The notes under the pieces: generated by a model
The model's database searches: none
What the model saw: the letters and a program-made list of their open reading frames with translations, nothing else
Told to the model about the DNA's origin: nothing
Made by a program: the position numbers and the translations under genes
In this document: positions 16,271-26,476 of the stretch, piece by piece
How the letters are laid out: the number at the start of each line of letters is the position of its first letter
How positions within the stretch are numbered: the first letter of the stretch is position 1
Assembly (NCBI RefSeq): GCF_000152725.1
Contig: NZ_AAMO01000008.1
Span: forward strand, 220,269 to 284,268
Reading direction: 5' to 3'
Length of the DNA stretch: 64,000 bases
Source: Pseudooceanicola batsensis HTCC2597
Lineage (GTDB): Bacteria; Pseudomonadota; Alphaproteobacteria; Rhodobacterales; Rhodobacteraceae

Positions 16271-16696
16271 CTAGCGGACCACCAGCACCGCCTGTTTCGC
16301 GTGGCGCACCACGCGGGCGGCATTGGGACCGACGAGGTAGTCGCGCAATTCGGGCCGGTGCGCGCCGACGACGATGGCATCGGCGCCCAGCTTGTCGGCC
16401 TTGCGGATGATCTGGTCGTAGACCGTCCCCTGCGAGACGTGAAGCCCGGCGATCCCGGCCCCCGGCATCGCGCCCTCGGCCCAGGTGCGGAGGGCGGTTT
16501 CGGTCTCGGTCCGGACCTGTTTCGCATGTTCCGGGCCGAAGGCCGATCCGACGAGGTTGAAGCCCATGTCCGGAACCACGTTCAGCACGTGAAGCTCGGC
16601 GCCGCACATGCGGGCGAGTTCCAGGCCGTGATCGGCGGCACGCTGCGCGCCCGCGTCGTCGTTGATGTCGACGGCGAGAAGGATCTTGTTGAACAT
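16271..16696 (-). CDS. UspA-type protein linked to a TRAP transporter
   Basis: 141 residues of the universal stress protein fold (MFNKILLAVDINDDAGAQRAADHGLELA ... LGADAIVVGAHRPELRDYLVGPNAARVVRHAKQAVLVV). The ATP-binding loop normally reads G-x2-G-x9-G-S/T. Here the second Gly is Arg and the end is GPNA, so nucleotide binding may be altered. It lies 10 bp after the TAXI permease gene, as TeaD does in the ectoine TRAP operon, suggesting a regulator of the transporter (inference from that precedent). Confidence 0.87.
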   Translation of the reverse strand: MFNKILLAVDINDDAGAQRAADHGLELARMCGAELHVLNVVPDMGFNLVGSAFGPEHAKQVRTETETALRTWAEGAMPGAGIAGLHVSQGTVYDQIIRKADKLGADAIVVGAHRPELRDYLVGPNAARVVRHAKQAVLVVR

Positions 16697-16706
16697 GGCG
16701 GTCTCC

Positions 16707-19367
16707 TCAGAAGGCGGGCTGCGTGGCGCGGCGGCGCTGGAGCAGCACGACGCCGGCCAGCAGGATCAGGGCCGGAATGAAGAACAGCTCTTTCGGCATC
16801 CTCTCGTTCTCGACCGCGACCGAACGGATCACCACCGGACTGTCGGCGTAATAGTCGTATTCGATGCCGATGGATTCGAAATGCGGCGTGCCGGGGAAGG
16901 GTTCTTCCAGAAGCAGTCGGTCGCCTTCCTCCATGACGGTCAGCCCCTGATCCTCGAGTGCGGCCATCGCGTCGCCCGAGACGCCCGGCACGACGATCGT
17001 GGTGGGCCGGGTCTCGCCGGTGTCGAAATCGGGGCCTTCGATGGTCAGCCTGACGTCCTCGCCGTCCGCGGCGGTGGCCATCAACTCGATCGCTTCGGGT
17101 CCGCTGGCGCGGGCATAGCGCTCCGACACCTGGTCGAGGAAGAAGCCCGGCCGGAACAGCATGAAGGCGATGAGCAGCAGCGCCACGGTTTCCCACCATT
17201 TCGATCTGGCGATGAAATAGCCCTGCGTCGCGGCGGCGAAAAGCAGCATGGCGAGCAGGGCGATGAAGAAGACGAAGATCGCCTTGAACAGGCCGACGTC
17301 GATCAGCAGCAGGTCGGTGTTGAAGATGAAGAGGAAGGGCAGGAGAGCCGTGCGGATGTCATAGGCGAAACCCTGCACGCCCGTCTTGATCGGGTCGCCG
17401 CGGCTGATGGCGGCGGCGGCATAGGCGGCAAGGCCGACGGGTGGCGTGTCGTCGGCGAGGATGCCGAAGTAGAACACGAACATGTGGACCGCGATCAGCG
17501 GCACGATCAGACCCGCCTGCGCCCCGACCGAGATGATCACCGGCGCCATGAGCGAGGAGACGACGATGTAGTTGGCCGTCGTCGGCAGCCCCATCCCGAG
17601 GATCAGCGACAGGACCGCGACGAGGACGAGCAGGATGATCAGGTTGCCGCCCGAGATGACCTCGATCACCTGGCCGATGACCTGATGCGCGCCGGTGAGG
17701 CTGATCGTCCCGACGATGATGCCGGCGGCCCCGGTGGCGACGCCGATGCCGATCATGTTGCGTGCCCCGAGGATCAGGCCGTTGACGAAATCGCCCCAGC
17801 CGGCGCGGAATTCATCGCCCGCGTTCCTGCCGCGGAACATCGCCTTGATGGGTCGGTGCGTCAGCGCGATGATGATCATGAAGATCGTGGCCCAGAAGGC
17901 TGAGAGGGCAGGAGAGAGCCGGTCGAGGTTCTCTGTCCGCACCATCAGGTTCCAGACCAGGATGAAGATCGGAATGGCGAAATAGAGCCCGGCGATCAGC
18001 GTGGGCGTCAGGCGCGGCGCAACCGGCGGGCCGTCGGTGCCGGTGTCGGTCTCGAGCTCGGGATAGCGCGCGGCGACCGAGAGCAGGAAGATGTAGAGCA
18101 CCGCGACCAGCGCCACGGCGGCATAGACCGAGTCGCCCATGATCGGGTCGAGGAGCGCCCGCAGACCGATCATCAGGAAGGACAGGATGCCGAGCAGGAT
18201 GAAGCCCGACAGGAACAGGATCAGGATCATGATGACCCCGATCCGCCGGCCCGGCTTCTCGAGCCCCTTCAGCCCCATCTTGAGGCTTTCCAGATGCACG
18301 ATGTAGAGCAGCGCGATGTAGGAGATCACGGCCGGCAGAAAGGCGTGCTTGACCACGTCGATATAGGGAATGTTGACGTATTCGACCATGAGGAAGGCCG
18401 CGGCCCCCATCACGGGCGGGGTGAGCTGGCCGTTGGTTGAGGATGCGACCTCGACCGCGCCGGCCTTTTCGGCCGGAAAGCCGATCCGCTTCATCAGGGG
18501 GATGGTGAAGGTGCCGGTGGTCACGGTGTTGGCGATGGACGAGCCCGAGATCATCCCGGTCATCATCGAACTGAGCACCGAGGCCTTGGCCGGCCCGCCG
18601 CGCAGGGCGCCGAGAAGCGCGATGGCGACCTTGATGAACCAGTTGCCGCCGCCCGCGCGGTCGAGCAGGGCCCCGAACAGCACGAAGAGGAAGATCATCG
18701 TCGTCGAGACGCCGAGCGCCACGCCGAAGACGCCTTCTGTCTGCATCCAGTAGTGGCCGAGCGCCTTGGAGAGAGAGGCGCCGCCGTAGTTGGTGATGTT
18801 GCGCGCCCATTCCGAGTAGCCGCCGAAGAAGGCGAAGGCGATGAAGCAGGAGGCGATGATCACCAGCGGCAGCCCCAGCGAACGGTAGACCGAGATCATC
18901 AGCACCGTCATGCCGATGCAGGACATGACGATGTCGGAGGTGCTCCAGAGCCCCGGGCGGCCGGCGATCTCGAAGCGGAAGACCACGAGATAGAGACAGG
19001 CGGCGACGCCCAGCACCACGAGGGCCCAGTCGTAGGCGGGGATGCGGTCCTTGGGGGCCGAGGAGGTCAGCGGAAAGGCCAGCGTCGCCAGCATGATCGC
19101 GAAGGCGAGGTGCACGAAACGCGCCTGCGCGACGATATTGGCGAAAAGCCCGATGCCGGTCGCCTGCCCGAGGAACGCGGGCAGCTGCGACGCGATGTAG
19201 AGCTGGAAGAGCGACCAGGCGATGCAGGTCCCGATGATGAGCTGCGCCTGCCACCTGGCGGCGGGATTGCGTGCGCCGGTATCGGCCTCGGCCACCATGT
19301 CGTCGGCCGTGCGGTCGGTCGAAGGCTGATCCACCATCCCTTTCGTCCCCCTGTCTGTTGTTGTCAT
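16707..19367 (-). CDS. TRAP transporter fused 4TM/12TM permease, TAXI type (TRAP system 2)
   Basis: 886 residues, usual for fused DctQM proteins that work with TAXI-type receptors. The N-terminal membrane domain (about 40-200) is followed by the DctM-like core with SSMMTGMISGSSIANTVTTGTFTIPLMKRIGFPAEKAGAVEVASSTNG-type landmarks and GMGLPTTANYIVVSSLMAPVI. A C-terminal tail of about 130 residues after the last core helices ends in one more membrane segment. An ATG at 19337 is an alternative start because no clear ribosome site precedes the ATG at 19367. The binding protein is encoded just upstream. Confidence 0.9.
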   Translation of the reverse strand: MTTTDRGTKGMVDQPSTDRTADDMVAEADTGARNPAARWQAQLIIGTCIAWSLFQLYIASQLPAFLGQATGIGLFANIVAQARFVHLAFAIMLATLAFPLTSSAPKDRIPAYDWALVVLGVAACLYLVVFRFEIAGRPGLWSTSDIVMSCIGMTVLMISVYRSLGLPLVIIASCFIAFAFFGGYSEWARNITNYGGASLSKALGHYWMQTEGVFGVALGVSTTMIFLFVLFGALLDRAGGGNWFIKVAIALLGALRGGPAKASVLSSMMTGMISGSSIANTVTTGTFTIPLMKRIGFPAEKAGAVEVASSTNGQLTPPVMGAAAFLMVEYVNIPYIDVVKHAFLPAVISYIALLYIVHLESLKMGLKGLEKPGRRIGVIMILILFLSGFILLGILSFLMIGLRALLDPIMGDSVYAAVALVAVLYIFLLSVAARYPELETDTGTDGPPVAPRLTPTLIAGLYFAIPIFILVWNLMVRTENLDRLSPALSAFWATIFMIIIALTHRPIKAMFRGRNAGDEFRAGWGDFVNGLILGARNMIGIGVATGAAGIIVGTISLTGAHQVIGQVIEVISGGNLIILLVLVAVLSLILGMGLPTTANYIVVSSLMAPVIISVGAQAGLIVPLIAVHMFVFYFGILADDTPPVGLAAYAAAAISRGDPIKTGVQGFAYDIRTALLPFLFIFNTDLLLIDVGLFKAIFVFFIALLAMLLFAAATQGYFIARSKWWETVALLLIAFMLFRPGFFLDQVSERYARASGPEAIELMATAADGEDVRLTIEGPDFDTGETRPTTIVVPGVSGDAMAALEDQGLTVMEEGDRLLLEEPFPGTPHFESIGIEYDYYADSPVVIRSVAVENERMPKELFFIPALILLAGVVLLQRRRATQPAF

Positions 19368-19491
19368 TCGGGGTCTTTGCGAACCCCTGCGTCTTGTTCT
19401 GGCGGCGGTCCGGCCCTCGGGGGCCGGCGCCCTGTCCGGGATCGAGAGGCGAAGGCGGCGGCCGGTTGCCCGCCGCCGCCCCGTCGTCCGG

Positions 19492-20451
19492 TCAGTCCAT
19501 CAGGCCGAGTTCCTTGTAGGCCCGTTCGGCGCCCGGATGCAGCGGGGCGCTGAGCCCGTCCTTGACCATCTGCTCGGGTTCGAGATTGGCGAAGGCCGGG
19601 TGAAGCTGCTGGAAGTCCGAGATGTTCTCCATCACCGCCTTGGCGACGACATAGACCGTGTCCTCGGGGATGTCGGCACGGGTCACGAAGGTCGCCCCGA
19701 CGCCGAAGGTCGTGGTGTCCTCGTCATTGCCCTCGTACATGCCGCCGGGGATCGTGGCGACGCGGTAGTAGGGGTTGTCGCCGACCAGCTGGTCGATCGG
19801 CTCGCCCTTCACGTCGATCAGGTCGACGTCGCAGGTGGTGGTCGCCTCCTGGATGGCGGCGGCGGGGTGGCCGACGGTGTAGATCATCGCGTCGATATTG
19901 CCGTCGCAGAGCTGCTGCGCCATTTCCGAGCCCTTGTATTCGGTCGCCAGGGCGAAATCGGACATGGAGATGCCGAAGGCTTCCATCACGACTTCCATCG
20001 TGGCGCGCTGGCCCGAACCGGGGTTGCCGACATTCACGCGCTTGCCGGCGAGGTCTTCGAAGCTCTCGATGCCGGAATCGCTGCGGGCGAGCAGGGTGAA
20101 GGGTTCGGGATGGACCGAAAAGACGGCGCGGATCTCGGGGAAGGGGTTGTCCGAGAACTTCGAGGTGCCGTTGTAGGCGTGGTACTGCCAGTCGGACTGG
20201 GCCACGCCGAATTCGAGCTCTCCGGCCTTGATCGTGTTGATGTTGTAGACCGAGCCGCCGGTCGATTCCACGGCGCAGCGGATCCCGTGTTCCTTGCGGG
20301 ACTTGTTCACGAGACGGCAGATGGCGCCGCCGGTCGGATAATAGACGCCGGTCACGCCGCCGGTGCCGATCGAGATGAACTCCTGCGCGCCGGCGGCTCC
20401 GCCGATCCCGATGCCGAGAGCGGCCGCTGCGGCAAAGATGCTGTGTTTCAT
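19492..20451 (-). CDS. TRAP transporter receptor, TAXI family (TRAP system 2)
   Basis: 319 residues from ATG 20451, chosen because a proper signal peptide ([24 protein letters not shown]) begins there and a GGGAG site lies upstream. TAXI signatures are [25 protein letters not shown] and [18 protein letters not shown]. It delivers substrate to the fused permease at 16707. The gene is divergent from a class III aminotransferase, suggesting the transported compound is an amino-bearing molecule or its keto form (inference). Confidence 0.9.
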   Translation of the reverse strand: MKHSIFAAAAALGIGIGGAAGAQEFISIGTGGVTGVYYPTGGAICRLVNKSRKEHGIRCAVESTGGSVYNINTIKAGELEFGVAQSDWQYHAYNGTSKFSDNPFPEIRAVFSVHPEPFTLLARSDSGIESFEDLAGKRVNVGNPGSGQRATMEVVMEAFGISMSDFALATEYKGSEMAQQLCDGNIDAMIYTVGHPAAAIQEATTTCDVDLIDVKGEPIDQLVGDNPYYRVATIPGGMYEGNDEDTTTFGVGATFVTRADIPEDTVYVVAKAVMENISDFQQLHPAFANLEPEQMVKDGLSAPLHPGAERAYKELGLMD

Positions 20452-20567
20452 TTCAATTCTCCCTGTAATTCCAATCGCGACCATTTGAGTCGATACTGCA
20501 AGTAGACTGTGCAGAATCGGATTGGGCAAGTGCTGCCCGGAAAACAGGCAGTCGGACGGGGCCGGGC

Positions 20568-21899
20568 ATGTCGCATGTATTCGCCAGAAACTCCCGCTCG
20601 CATCCGCCGCGCGTCTCGCACGGGGAGGGGTGTTACCTGTTTGATGAAACAGGGAAATCCTATCTCGACGGGTCCGGGGGCGCGGCGGTGTCCTGCCTTG
20701 GTCACGGCGATGCGCACGTGGCCGGGGCGATCCGCGACCAGCTTGAGAAAGTTGCCTTTGCGCATACCGGCTTCTTCACCTCCGACCCGGCCGAGGCGCT
20801 GGCGGACCGGCTCTGCACGCTCGCACCCGGAGAGCTGGACAAGGTCTATTTCGTCTCGGGCGGGTCCGAGGCGATGGAGGCCGCGCTGAAACTGGCGCGG
20901 CAGTATTACCTGGAGATCGGCGAAGAGGGGCGCAGCCGGATCATTGCGCGGCGGCAGTCCTATCATGGCAACACGCTCGGCGCGCTGGCCACGGGCGGCA
21001 ATGCCTGGCGGCGCGCGCCGTTCGCTCCGCTGCTGATGGAGACGTCGCATGTGGCGCCCTGCCATGCCTACCGCGGGCAGGAGGCGGGAGAGACGGCCGA
21101 CGCCTATCGCGACCGGCTGGTGGCGGAGATCGAGGCGCGGATCCAGGCGCTCGGCGCCGAGACGGTCATGGCGTTCGTGGCCGAGCCGGTGGTGGGCGCG
21201 ACCCTTGGCGCGGTGCCGGCGGTGCCCGGCTATTTCCGTGCCATCCGCGAGTTGTGCGACCGATACGGGATCCTGATGATCCTGGACGAGGTGATGTGCG
21301 GCATGGGGCGGACCGGCACGCTTTTCGCCTGCGAGCAGGAGGGGGTGAGCCCGGACATCCTCTGCATCGCCAAGGGGCTGGGCGCCGGTTACCAGCCGAT
21401 CGGCGCCATGATGTGCAGCGGCCATATTCACGAGGCCGTGGCGAAGGGCAGCGGCTCCTTTCAGCACGGTCACACCTATGTCGGACACCCGGTCGCCTGC
21501 GCCGCCGGCCTCGCCGTGCTGGAGCGGCTGGTGGACGACCGGGTGCTGAACCGGGTCGCACCCGCCGGCGACCGGCTGCGCGCCGCGCTCGAGGACCGTT
21601 TCGGACAGCATCCGCATGTCGGCGACATCCGGGGCAGGGGGCTGTTTCTGGGGCTCGAACTCGTGGCGGACCGCGACACCAAGGAACCGCTGGATCCCGG
21701 GCTCAAGGTCCATGCCGCGGTCAAGGCGGCGGCCTTCGACAAGGGGCTGATCTGCTATCCCAGCGGCGGCACGGTGGACGGCAAGAGGGGCGACCACGTC
21801 CTGATCGCGCCGCCGTTCATCGTGAGCGACCACCACATCGAAGAGCTGGTCGACAAGCTTTCGGCCGCGTTCGGAGCCGTTCCCGCGCTGAACGGCTGA
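20568..21899 (+). CDS. Class III (omega) aminotransferase
   Basis: 443 residues of PLP fold type I. Landmarks are [18 protein letters not shown] (98-114), [26 protein letters not shown] with PLP-ring Asp D240, and the Schiff-base Lys K269 in [15 protein letters not shown]. The family transfers amino groups from omega-amino acids, diamines or taurine-like compounds to a keto acid, often pyruvate or 2-oxoglutarate. It faces the TAXI transporter across a 116-bp, comparatively AT-rich divergent promoter region. Substrate is not readable from sequence. Confidence 0.92.
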   Translation: MSHVFARNSRSHPPRVSHGEGCYLFDETGKSYLDGSGGAAVSCLGHGDAHVAGAIRDQLEKVAFAHTGFFTSDPAEALADRLCTLAPGELDKVYFVSGGSEAMEAALKLARQYYLEIGEEGRSRIIARRQSYHGNTLGALATGGNAWRRAPFAPLLMETSHVAPCHAYRGQEAGETADAYRDRLVAEIEARIQALGAETVMAFVAEPVVGATLGAVPAVPGYFRAIRELCDRYGILMILDEVMCGMGRTGTLFACEQEGVSPDILCIAKGLGAGYQPIGAMMCSGHIHEAVAKGSGSFQHGHTYVGHPVACAAGLAVLERLVDDRVLNRVAPAGDRLRAALEDRFGQHPHVGDIRGRGLFLGLELVADRDTKEPLDPGLKVHAAVKAAAFDKGLICYPSGGTVDGKRGDHVLIAPPFIVSDHHIEELVDKLSAAFGAVPALNG

Positions 21900-22044
21900 G
21901 CGGGCGCGGCGCCGTCGCGTCTTGCGACCACGGGCGAGGGCTTCGCGCTGCAACCGCTGGGTTGTCGGCGACACGGGGACGGGGGATCGAGGTCCGGCCG
22001 AAGACGTCGTACCGCACCTGGATAACCGGCGGGCGCCGTGCCCT

Positions 22045-22875
22045 TCACATATCGAGAAAACGCGCCACGAGGTCCGAGGCCGGCAGGCCGGGTCGGGCGC
22101 CGAGATCGCGCGCCGGCCGGTTGGCGGCCGAGACCACACCGTCCTGCCAGCTCGAGCGCGCATCGCCGATGCGGGCGCTGTTGGCCGCGACCGTCGCGGC
22201 CGCGATGCCGCGTTGTTCGAGCGGGGCAAGCCGGCCCGTGCCCGGCCCGCCGCCCGCGTCGTTGAAGAGCGCGAGGCGGGCGTCGACCTTCAGCGCGTTC
22301 CGCGGGTCGGTGCCGAAGAGCGCGCCGTGCGAGCCGGTGACGATCACCGCGCCCTCGTCCTCCGGTCGCACGAGGCTGGCCGAGTCGATCAGGACCAGGG
22401 GGCGGCGGGCCGCCGGCAGGTGAAGGACGTCGCGCGCCTCGGCGACCTCGGGGCAGGGGCCGTGGCGCTCGGGGGCGGCCGCGAGACGCCGCGCCGCCTC
22501 GCGGCAGGGCATTCCCGGGCGGAGCCCGCAGGCGGCGGCCTGGGCATTGGCGTGCGAGATGCGGCCCCGGTCGAGCATCCGTTCCGCCTGTCCGATCGGT
22601 GCGCTGGCGTGGTCGACCGCGGCGGCGGCCAGGCCCAGCCTTTCCAGCCAGGCAAGGCCGCCGATCCCGGCCTCGTCCAGCCCGACGCCCGCATCGTGCA
22701 GGATCACCGCGCGACATCCCGATCTGCAGGCCAGCCAGGTGGCGTAGGTGCCGCCGTGCGAACCGGAGACCACCACCCGGCCGGCCGCGTCCGGCCCCAG
22801 CCGGGTCACGCTGTCGGCAAGGACCGGGCCGTCCGGATCAGGCAATCCGGTCGCCTTTCTTGACCTGGGCGGCAC
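22045..22875 (-). CDS. Unrecognised protein built from two copies of one ~90-residue module
   Basis: 276 residues in the long form. I do not recognise the family. Residues 32-125 and 174-265 are clear internal repeats: each has a GSHGG/GSHGA motif after a beta strand, then HDAGVGLDEAG / FNDAGGGPGTG, a segment GL/IAAA.V, SAPIGQAERM / SARIGDARSS, a G[RV][IV]S.AN motif and G(L/A)RPG. No signal peptide or membrane segment is seen. The listed ATG overlaps the upstream thiamine-diphosphate enzyme gene by 38 bp; a TTG at 22845 with AAAGG upstream would overlap by only 8 bp and may be the true start. It is the last gene of the leftward operon. Confidence 0.75.
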   Translation of the reverse strand: MPPRSRKATGLPDPDGPVLADSVTRLGPDAAGRVVVSGSHGGTYATWLACRSGCRAVILHDAGVGLDEAGIGGLAWLERLGLAAAAVDHASAPIGQAERMLDRGRISHANAQAAACGLRPGMPCREAARRLAAAPERHGPCPEVAEARDVLHLPAARRPLVLIDSASLVRPEDEGAVIVTGSHGALFGTDPRNALKVDARLALFNDAGGGPGTGRLAPLEQRGIAAATVAANSARIGDARSSWQDGVVSAANRPARDLGARPGLPASDLVARFLDM

Positions 22876-24571
22876 GGCTGTCGGCCGCCGGCAGCATCTT
22901 GCCCGGGTCGCGGGTCACCACGACGTCCAGAACGGTCGGGCGGCCCGGCTCTTTCAGCGCTTGCGACAGGGCATCGGCCAGCTGGTCGGGTTTCTCGACG
23001 CGGATCCCGCGGCATCCCAGGGCTTCGGCGGCGGCGGCGTAATTCGTCTCGGCGAGGTCGCTGGACTGGTACGCGCCTTCGCCGTACATCAGGTGCTGAA
23101 GGGCTTTGACGTAGCCCGAGGCGGCGTTGTTGACCACGATGATGGTCACCGCGAGACCCATGCGCCGCGCGGTCTCGAGCTCGCCCAGCACCATGTTGAA
23201 CCCGCCGTCCCCGGTCAGGGCGACCACGGCGCGATCGGGCGCGCCAAGCCGCGCTCCGATGGCCCCCGGGAGGCCGTAGCCGATCGAGGCGAAGCCGCGG
23301 TCGGGCACGAAGCCGCGCCCGGCCTGGGGCTGATCGTAAAGCAGTCCGCCCCAGTGCGCCGCGAATCCGCCGTCGGCGATGAGGATTGCGTCGGACGGCA
23401 GGCTCTTGTTGAGTTCCCCCATCAGTCGGCCCATGGAAACCGGGATCTCTTCGCTTTCCAGCCGTTCGCGTGCCTTTTCGCGCCAGGCGTCCATCCGGCG
23501 CCCCAGATCGTCCACCCAGTCCTGCCGCGCTTGCGGCACCTCGCGGTCCCGGAGGGCAGAGGCGAGATCCCGTATCCCCTCGCGCGCGTCGCCCCAGAGC
23601 GGAAGGCTGGGCAGGTAGGTGCGCCCGATCTCCTCGGCGACGCAGTCGAGGTGGATCACCGTCTTGCCGGGCGCGGGAACGGTGTAGCGCTTGGTGGCGA
23701 TCTCGCCGAGCTTGCACCCGATCACCAGAAGGCAGTCGCTTTCGGCGATCATGTCGTTGGCGATCCGGTCGTAGCGCCCGAAGAGGCCGGCGGAGACGGG
23801 GCTTGTGCAGGCGACCGCCCCCTTGCCGCTCATGGTATGTGCGACGGGGATGTTCTGTGCCTCGGCGAAGGCCTGGAGTTCCGCCGCTGCCCGCGACAGG
23901 TGGATGCCGCCCCCCGCGAGGATCAGGGGCTTTTCCGCCGCCGCCAGCATGTCGGCCGCCTGGGCGAGGCCTTCGGAATCGGGCCGGGTGCGCAGGGCGG
24001 GCGCGGCCTCGTAACGGCCGACCGCCACGAGATCCTCGTCCGAGAAGCCGTGCGTGCCATGGGCCACGTCCTCGGGGATGACCAGCGCGACGGGACCGGG
24101 GCGGCCCGTGGTCGCGACGGTGAAGGCGCGCCGCACGAGTTCGGGGATGCGCGAGACACTCTCGGCGCGGAGCAGTTCCTTGACGGCGGGGCGCAGGATT
24201 TCGGCCTGCCGCGCCTCCTGGGTCATGTTCTTCCACGAATGGGCGCGGTGCGAGTCCCCGACGATGGCCACCAGCGGGCTGCCGGCGTTGAGCGCCTCGA
24301 CCAGGCCGGTGACGAGGTTGGTCGCGCCGGGCCCGAGCGTCGCGTCCACCACGCCGACGCGCCCCGTGACCTTGGCGTAGGCGTCGGCAGCGAAGACGCC
24401 GCAGCGTTCGTCGTTGATGAGGTTGTGGTTCAGTCCCAGCCGGCGGGCGGCGTCGTAGAAGGGAAGGAGCTGGAAACCGCCCATGCCGAAGATCGGACCC
24501 GTGTTGTGGGCCTGAAGCATCCGGGCCAGCGCCTCGCCTCCGGTCATCTCGTTCTGGAATTGCTGGTTCAT
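22838..24571 (-). CDS. Thiamine-diphosphate enzyme, acetolactate synthase / benzoylformate decarboxylase-like
   Basis: 577 residues with the three-domain TPP-enzyme layout: N-terminal pyrimidine-binding domain with activating Glu E55 (INDERCGVFAADAYAKVTG), a central Rossmann-like domain (AAEKPLILAGGGIHLSRAAAEL), and a C-terminal pyrophosphate-binding motif GDGGFNMVLGELETARRMGL...NN. It would decarboxylate or ligate a 2-keto acid. It sits in an operon with a TRAP transporter and an E1 alpha/beta pair, not with ilv genes or a small regulatory subunit, so a catabolic role is likely. Confidence 0.88.
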   Translation of the reverse strand: MNQQFQNEMTGGEALARMLQAHNTGPIFGMGGFQLLPFYDAARRLGLNHNLINDERCGVFAADAYAKVTGRVGVVDATLGPGATNLVTGLVEALNAGSPLVAIVGDSHRAHSWKNMTQEARQAEILRPAVKELLRAESVSRIPELVRRAFTVATTGRPGPVALVIPEDVAHGTHGFSDEDLVAVGRYEAAPALRTRPDSEGLAQAADMLAAAEKPLILAGGGIHLSRAAAELQAFAEAQNIPVAHTMSGKGAVACTSPVSAGLFGRYDRIANDMIAESDCLLVIGCKLGEIATKRYTVPAPGKTVIHLDCVAEEIGRTYLPSLPLWGDAREGIRDLASALRDREVPQARQDWVDDLGRRMDAWREKARERLESEEIPVSMGRLMGELNKSLPSDAILIADGGFAAHWGGLLYDQPQAGRGFVPDRGFASIGYGLPGAIGARLGAPDRAVVALTGDGGFNMVLGELETARRMGLAVTIIVVNNAASGYVKALQHLMYGEGAYQSSDLAETNYAAAAEALGCRGIRVEKPDQLADALSQALKEPGRPTVLDVVVTRDPGKMLPAADSRAAQVKKGDRIA

Positions 24572-24586
24572 AGTGCCCTCTTCAAG

Positions 24587-25885
24587 TCAGTTGATGCGAT
24601 AGCCCAGAACCCGCGGCAGCCAGAGCGAGAGTTCAGGGAAGATGACGACCAGTCCGAGCGCCACCAGCATGCCGAGAAGCAGCCAGCCGACCCAGCGGAA
24701 GGTGCTTTCGAGCGGCGTGTCGGCGATCTTGGAGGCGACCATGAGATTGACCGCCACCGGGGGCGTGAACTGGCCCATGGCGACGAGCATGGCCATGATC
24801 ACCCCGAACCAGACGAAGGACCATTCGAAGGCCTGCACGATAGGGACCAGCAGCGGCACCGCGATCAGGTAGATGGACACCCCGTCCAGCACCATGCCCG
24901 CCAGGATCAGGACGATCATCAGGAAGATCAGGATCACCCATTCGTTGTCCGAGACGGACAGGAGCGCGGCGGTCGTGGCATCGAATGCGCCCATGGTGGA
25001 TCCCGCCCATGCGAAGAGACCGGCAAGCGAGATGATGACCATCACCACGCCGGAGATCTTTGCGCTGGTGGCGAGCACGGTATAGATTTCGCGCAGCCCC
25101 ATGGTCCGGTAGAGGAACACGCCCACGATCAACCCGTAGGTGACGGCGACCACGGCCGTCTCGGTCGGGGTGAAGAGGCCCGACCGCAGTCCGCCGAGAA
25201 TGATGACCGGGGCCATCAGGCCGGGGATCGCGCGGCGAAAGCTGGCCCAGAAGGGCGGGCGGTTCGGGTCTTCGTCGATGCCGAAGTTGTGCTTGCGGCT
25301 GAGAAGGAGCGCGGGCACGGCGACGGCCAGCCCCACCAACAGGCCCGGCACCATCCCGGCGGCAAAGAGCGCACGCAGGTCCATGCCCGGGACGATCACC
25401 GAATAGACGATCATCGCCACCGAAGGCGGGATCAGGATCGCGGTCGAGGAGGAGGCGGCCACGACGCTCGCGGTGAAGCCGCGGGGATAGCCCGCCTTCA
25501 GCATCGAGGGCAGCATCACCGTGACCACCGCGGCGGCGTCCGCCGGGCCGGACCCGGACATGCCCCCCATGATCAGGCAGACGAGGACAGCCACCAGCGC
25601 CAGCCCGCCGCGACGCGGGCCGATGATCGCCTGGGCGAATTCGACCAGGCGCGCGGCGACGCCGGAGCGTTCGAAGACCATGCCGGTCAGGATGAAGAGC
25701 GGGATCGCGATCAGCGGATATTTCGCGATGGCCGCGTAGGTGTTGGGGCCGATCATGCCCAGGGCGGTCAGGTCGAGCCCGGCCAGGATGCCGACCGCGC
25801 CGGCAAAGCCCAGGGCGACCGCGATTGGCGTGCCGATCAGCATCAGGCCGGCAAAGCTCAGAAGGAGAAGCAGATTGGGATCCAT
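24587..25885 (-). CDS. TRAP transporter large permease, DctM family (TRAP system 3)
   Basis: 432 residues from ATG 25885 (MDPNLLLLLSFAGLMLIGTPIAVALG); an in-frame ATG farther upstream would add a soluble, non-homologous leader. DctM signatures include IAIPLFILTGMVFERSGVAARL, MGGMSGSGPADAAAVVTVMLPSMLKAGYPRGFTASVVAASSSTAILIPPSV (partial), TPTETAVVAVTYG and LDGVSIYLIAVPLLVPIV. It lies 15 bp upstream of the thiamine-diphosphate enzyme gene. Confidence 0.92.
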   Translation of the reverse strand: MDPNLLLLLSFAGLMLIGTPIAVALGFAGAVGILAGLDLTALGMIGPNTYAAIAKYPLIAIPLFILTGMVFERSGVAARLVEFAQAIIGPRRGGLALVAVLVCLIMGGMSGSGPADAAAVVTVMLPSMLKAGYPRGFTASVVAASSSTAILIPPSVAMIVYSVIVPGMDLRALFAAGMVPGLLVGLAVAVPALLLSRKHNFGIDEDPNRPPFWASFRRAIPGLMAPVIILGGLRSGLFTPTETAVVAVTYGLIVGVFLYRTMGLREIYTVLATSAKISGVVMVIISLAGLFAWAGSTMGAFDATTAALLSVSDNEWVILIFLMIVLILAGMVLDGVSIYLIAVPLLVPIVQAFEWSFVWFGVIMAMLVAMGQFTPPVAVNLMVASKIADTPLESTFRWVGWLLLGMLVALGLVVIFPELSLWLPRVLGYRIN

Positions 25886-25902
25886 GTGCGTGTCCTGTCC
25901 GT

Positions 25903-26418
25903 TCAGCCCGGGCGGAAGAGTTTGGCCCAGCCGCGGCCCAGCACGCGGAGGATGATCGCCACCGACAGCAGGGGCAGCCAGATCGTGTAGAGCCAGACCG
26001 GATTGCCCAGCCCCGGCGAAGTCTCGCCCCAGTACCATTCGTCGTAGGTGACCCGACCGCCGTACCAGACGATCATCGAGAACATCGCGGTGGTCACGGC
26101 AAGGGTCACCACCTCGGCCAGCCAGCGCAGCCGCCGGGGAAAGCGCTCCACGAAGAAGGTGATGCGAATGTGTTCGTTCGTCGCGAAGGCCGCCGAGGCC
26201 CCGACGAAGGTCATGAAGACCAGCAGGAAGACCGAGAATTCCTCGGTGAAGGCGAAAGAGACGTTGGTGGCATAGCGTACCACGACATTGGCAAGCGAAA
26301 TCAGACAGATGGCTGCCAGCGCCGCCGCTCCCAGGGCCTCTTCGATCCGCACCGGAACGCGGGCGTGGTCGGCGCCGGTATCCGTGATACCGGGATCCTC
26401 GGGGTCATGCGCGCTCAT
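25903..26418 (-). CDS. TRAP transporter small membrane subunit, DctQ family (TRAP system 3)
   Basis: 171 residues with a charged N-terminus and four predicted membrane helices; the conserved FAFTEEFSVFLLVFMTFVGASAAF and HIRITFFVERFP segments are typical of DctQ. It lies 17 bp before DctM and 58 bp after DctP, giving the usual P-Q-M order. Confidence 0.9.
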   Translation of the reverse strand: MSAHDPEDPGITDTGADHARVPVRIEEALGAAALAAICLISLANVVVRYATNVSFAFTEEFSVFLLVFMTFVGASAAFATNEHIRITFFVERFPRRLRWLAEVVTLAVTTAMFSMIVWYGGRVTYDEWYWGETSPGLGNPVWLYTIWLPLLSVAIILRVLGRGWAKLFRPG

Positions 26419-26476
26419 GGGGAACTCCTGCTCGGGGACGGGGCGGCCGGCGATGCGCGGCCGCCCCGGAACGGTT

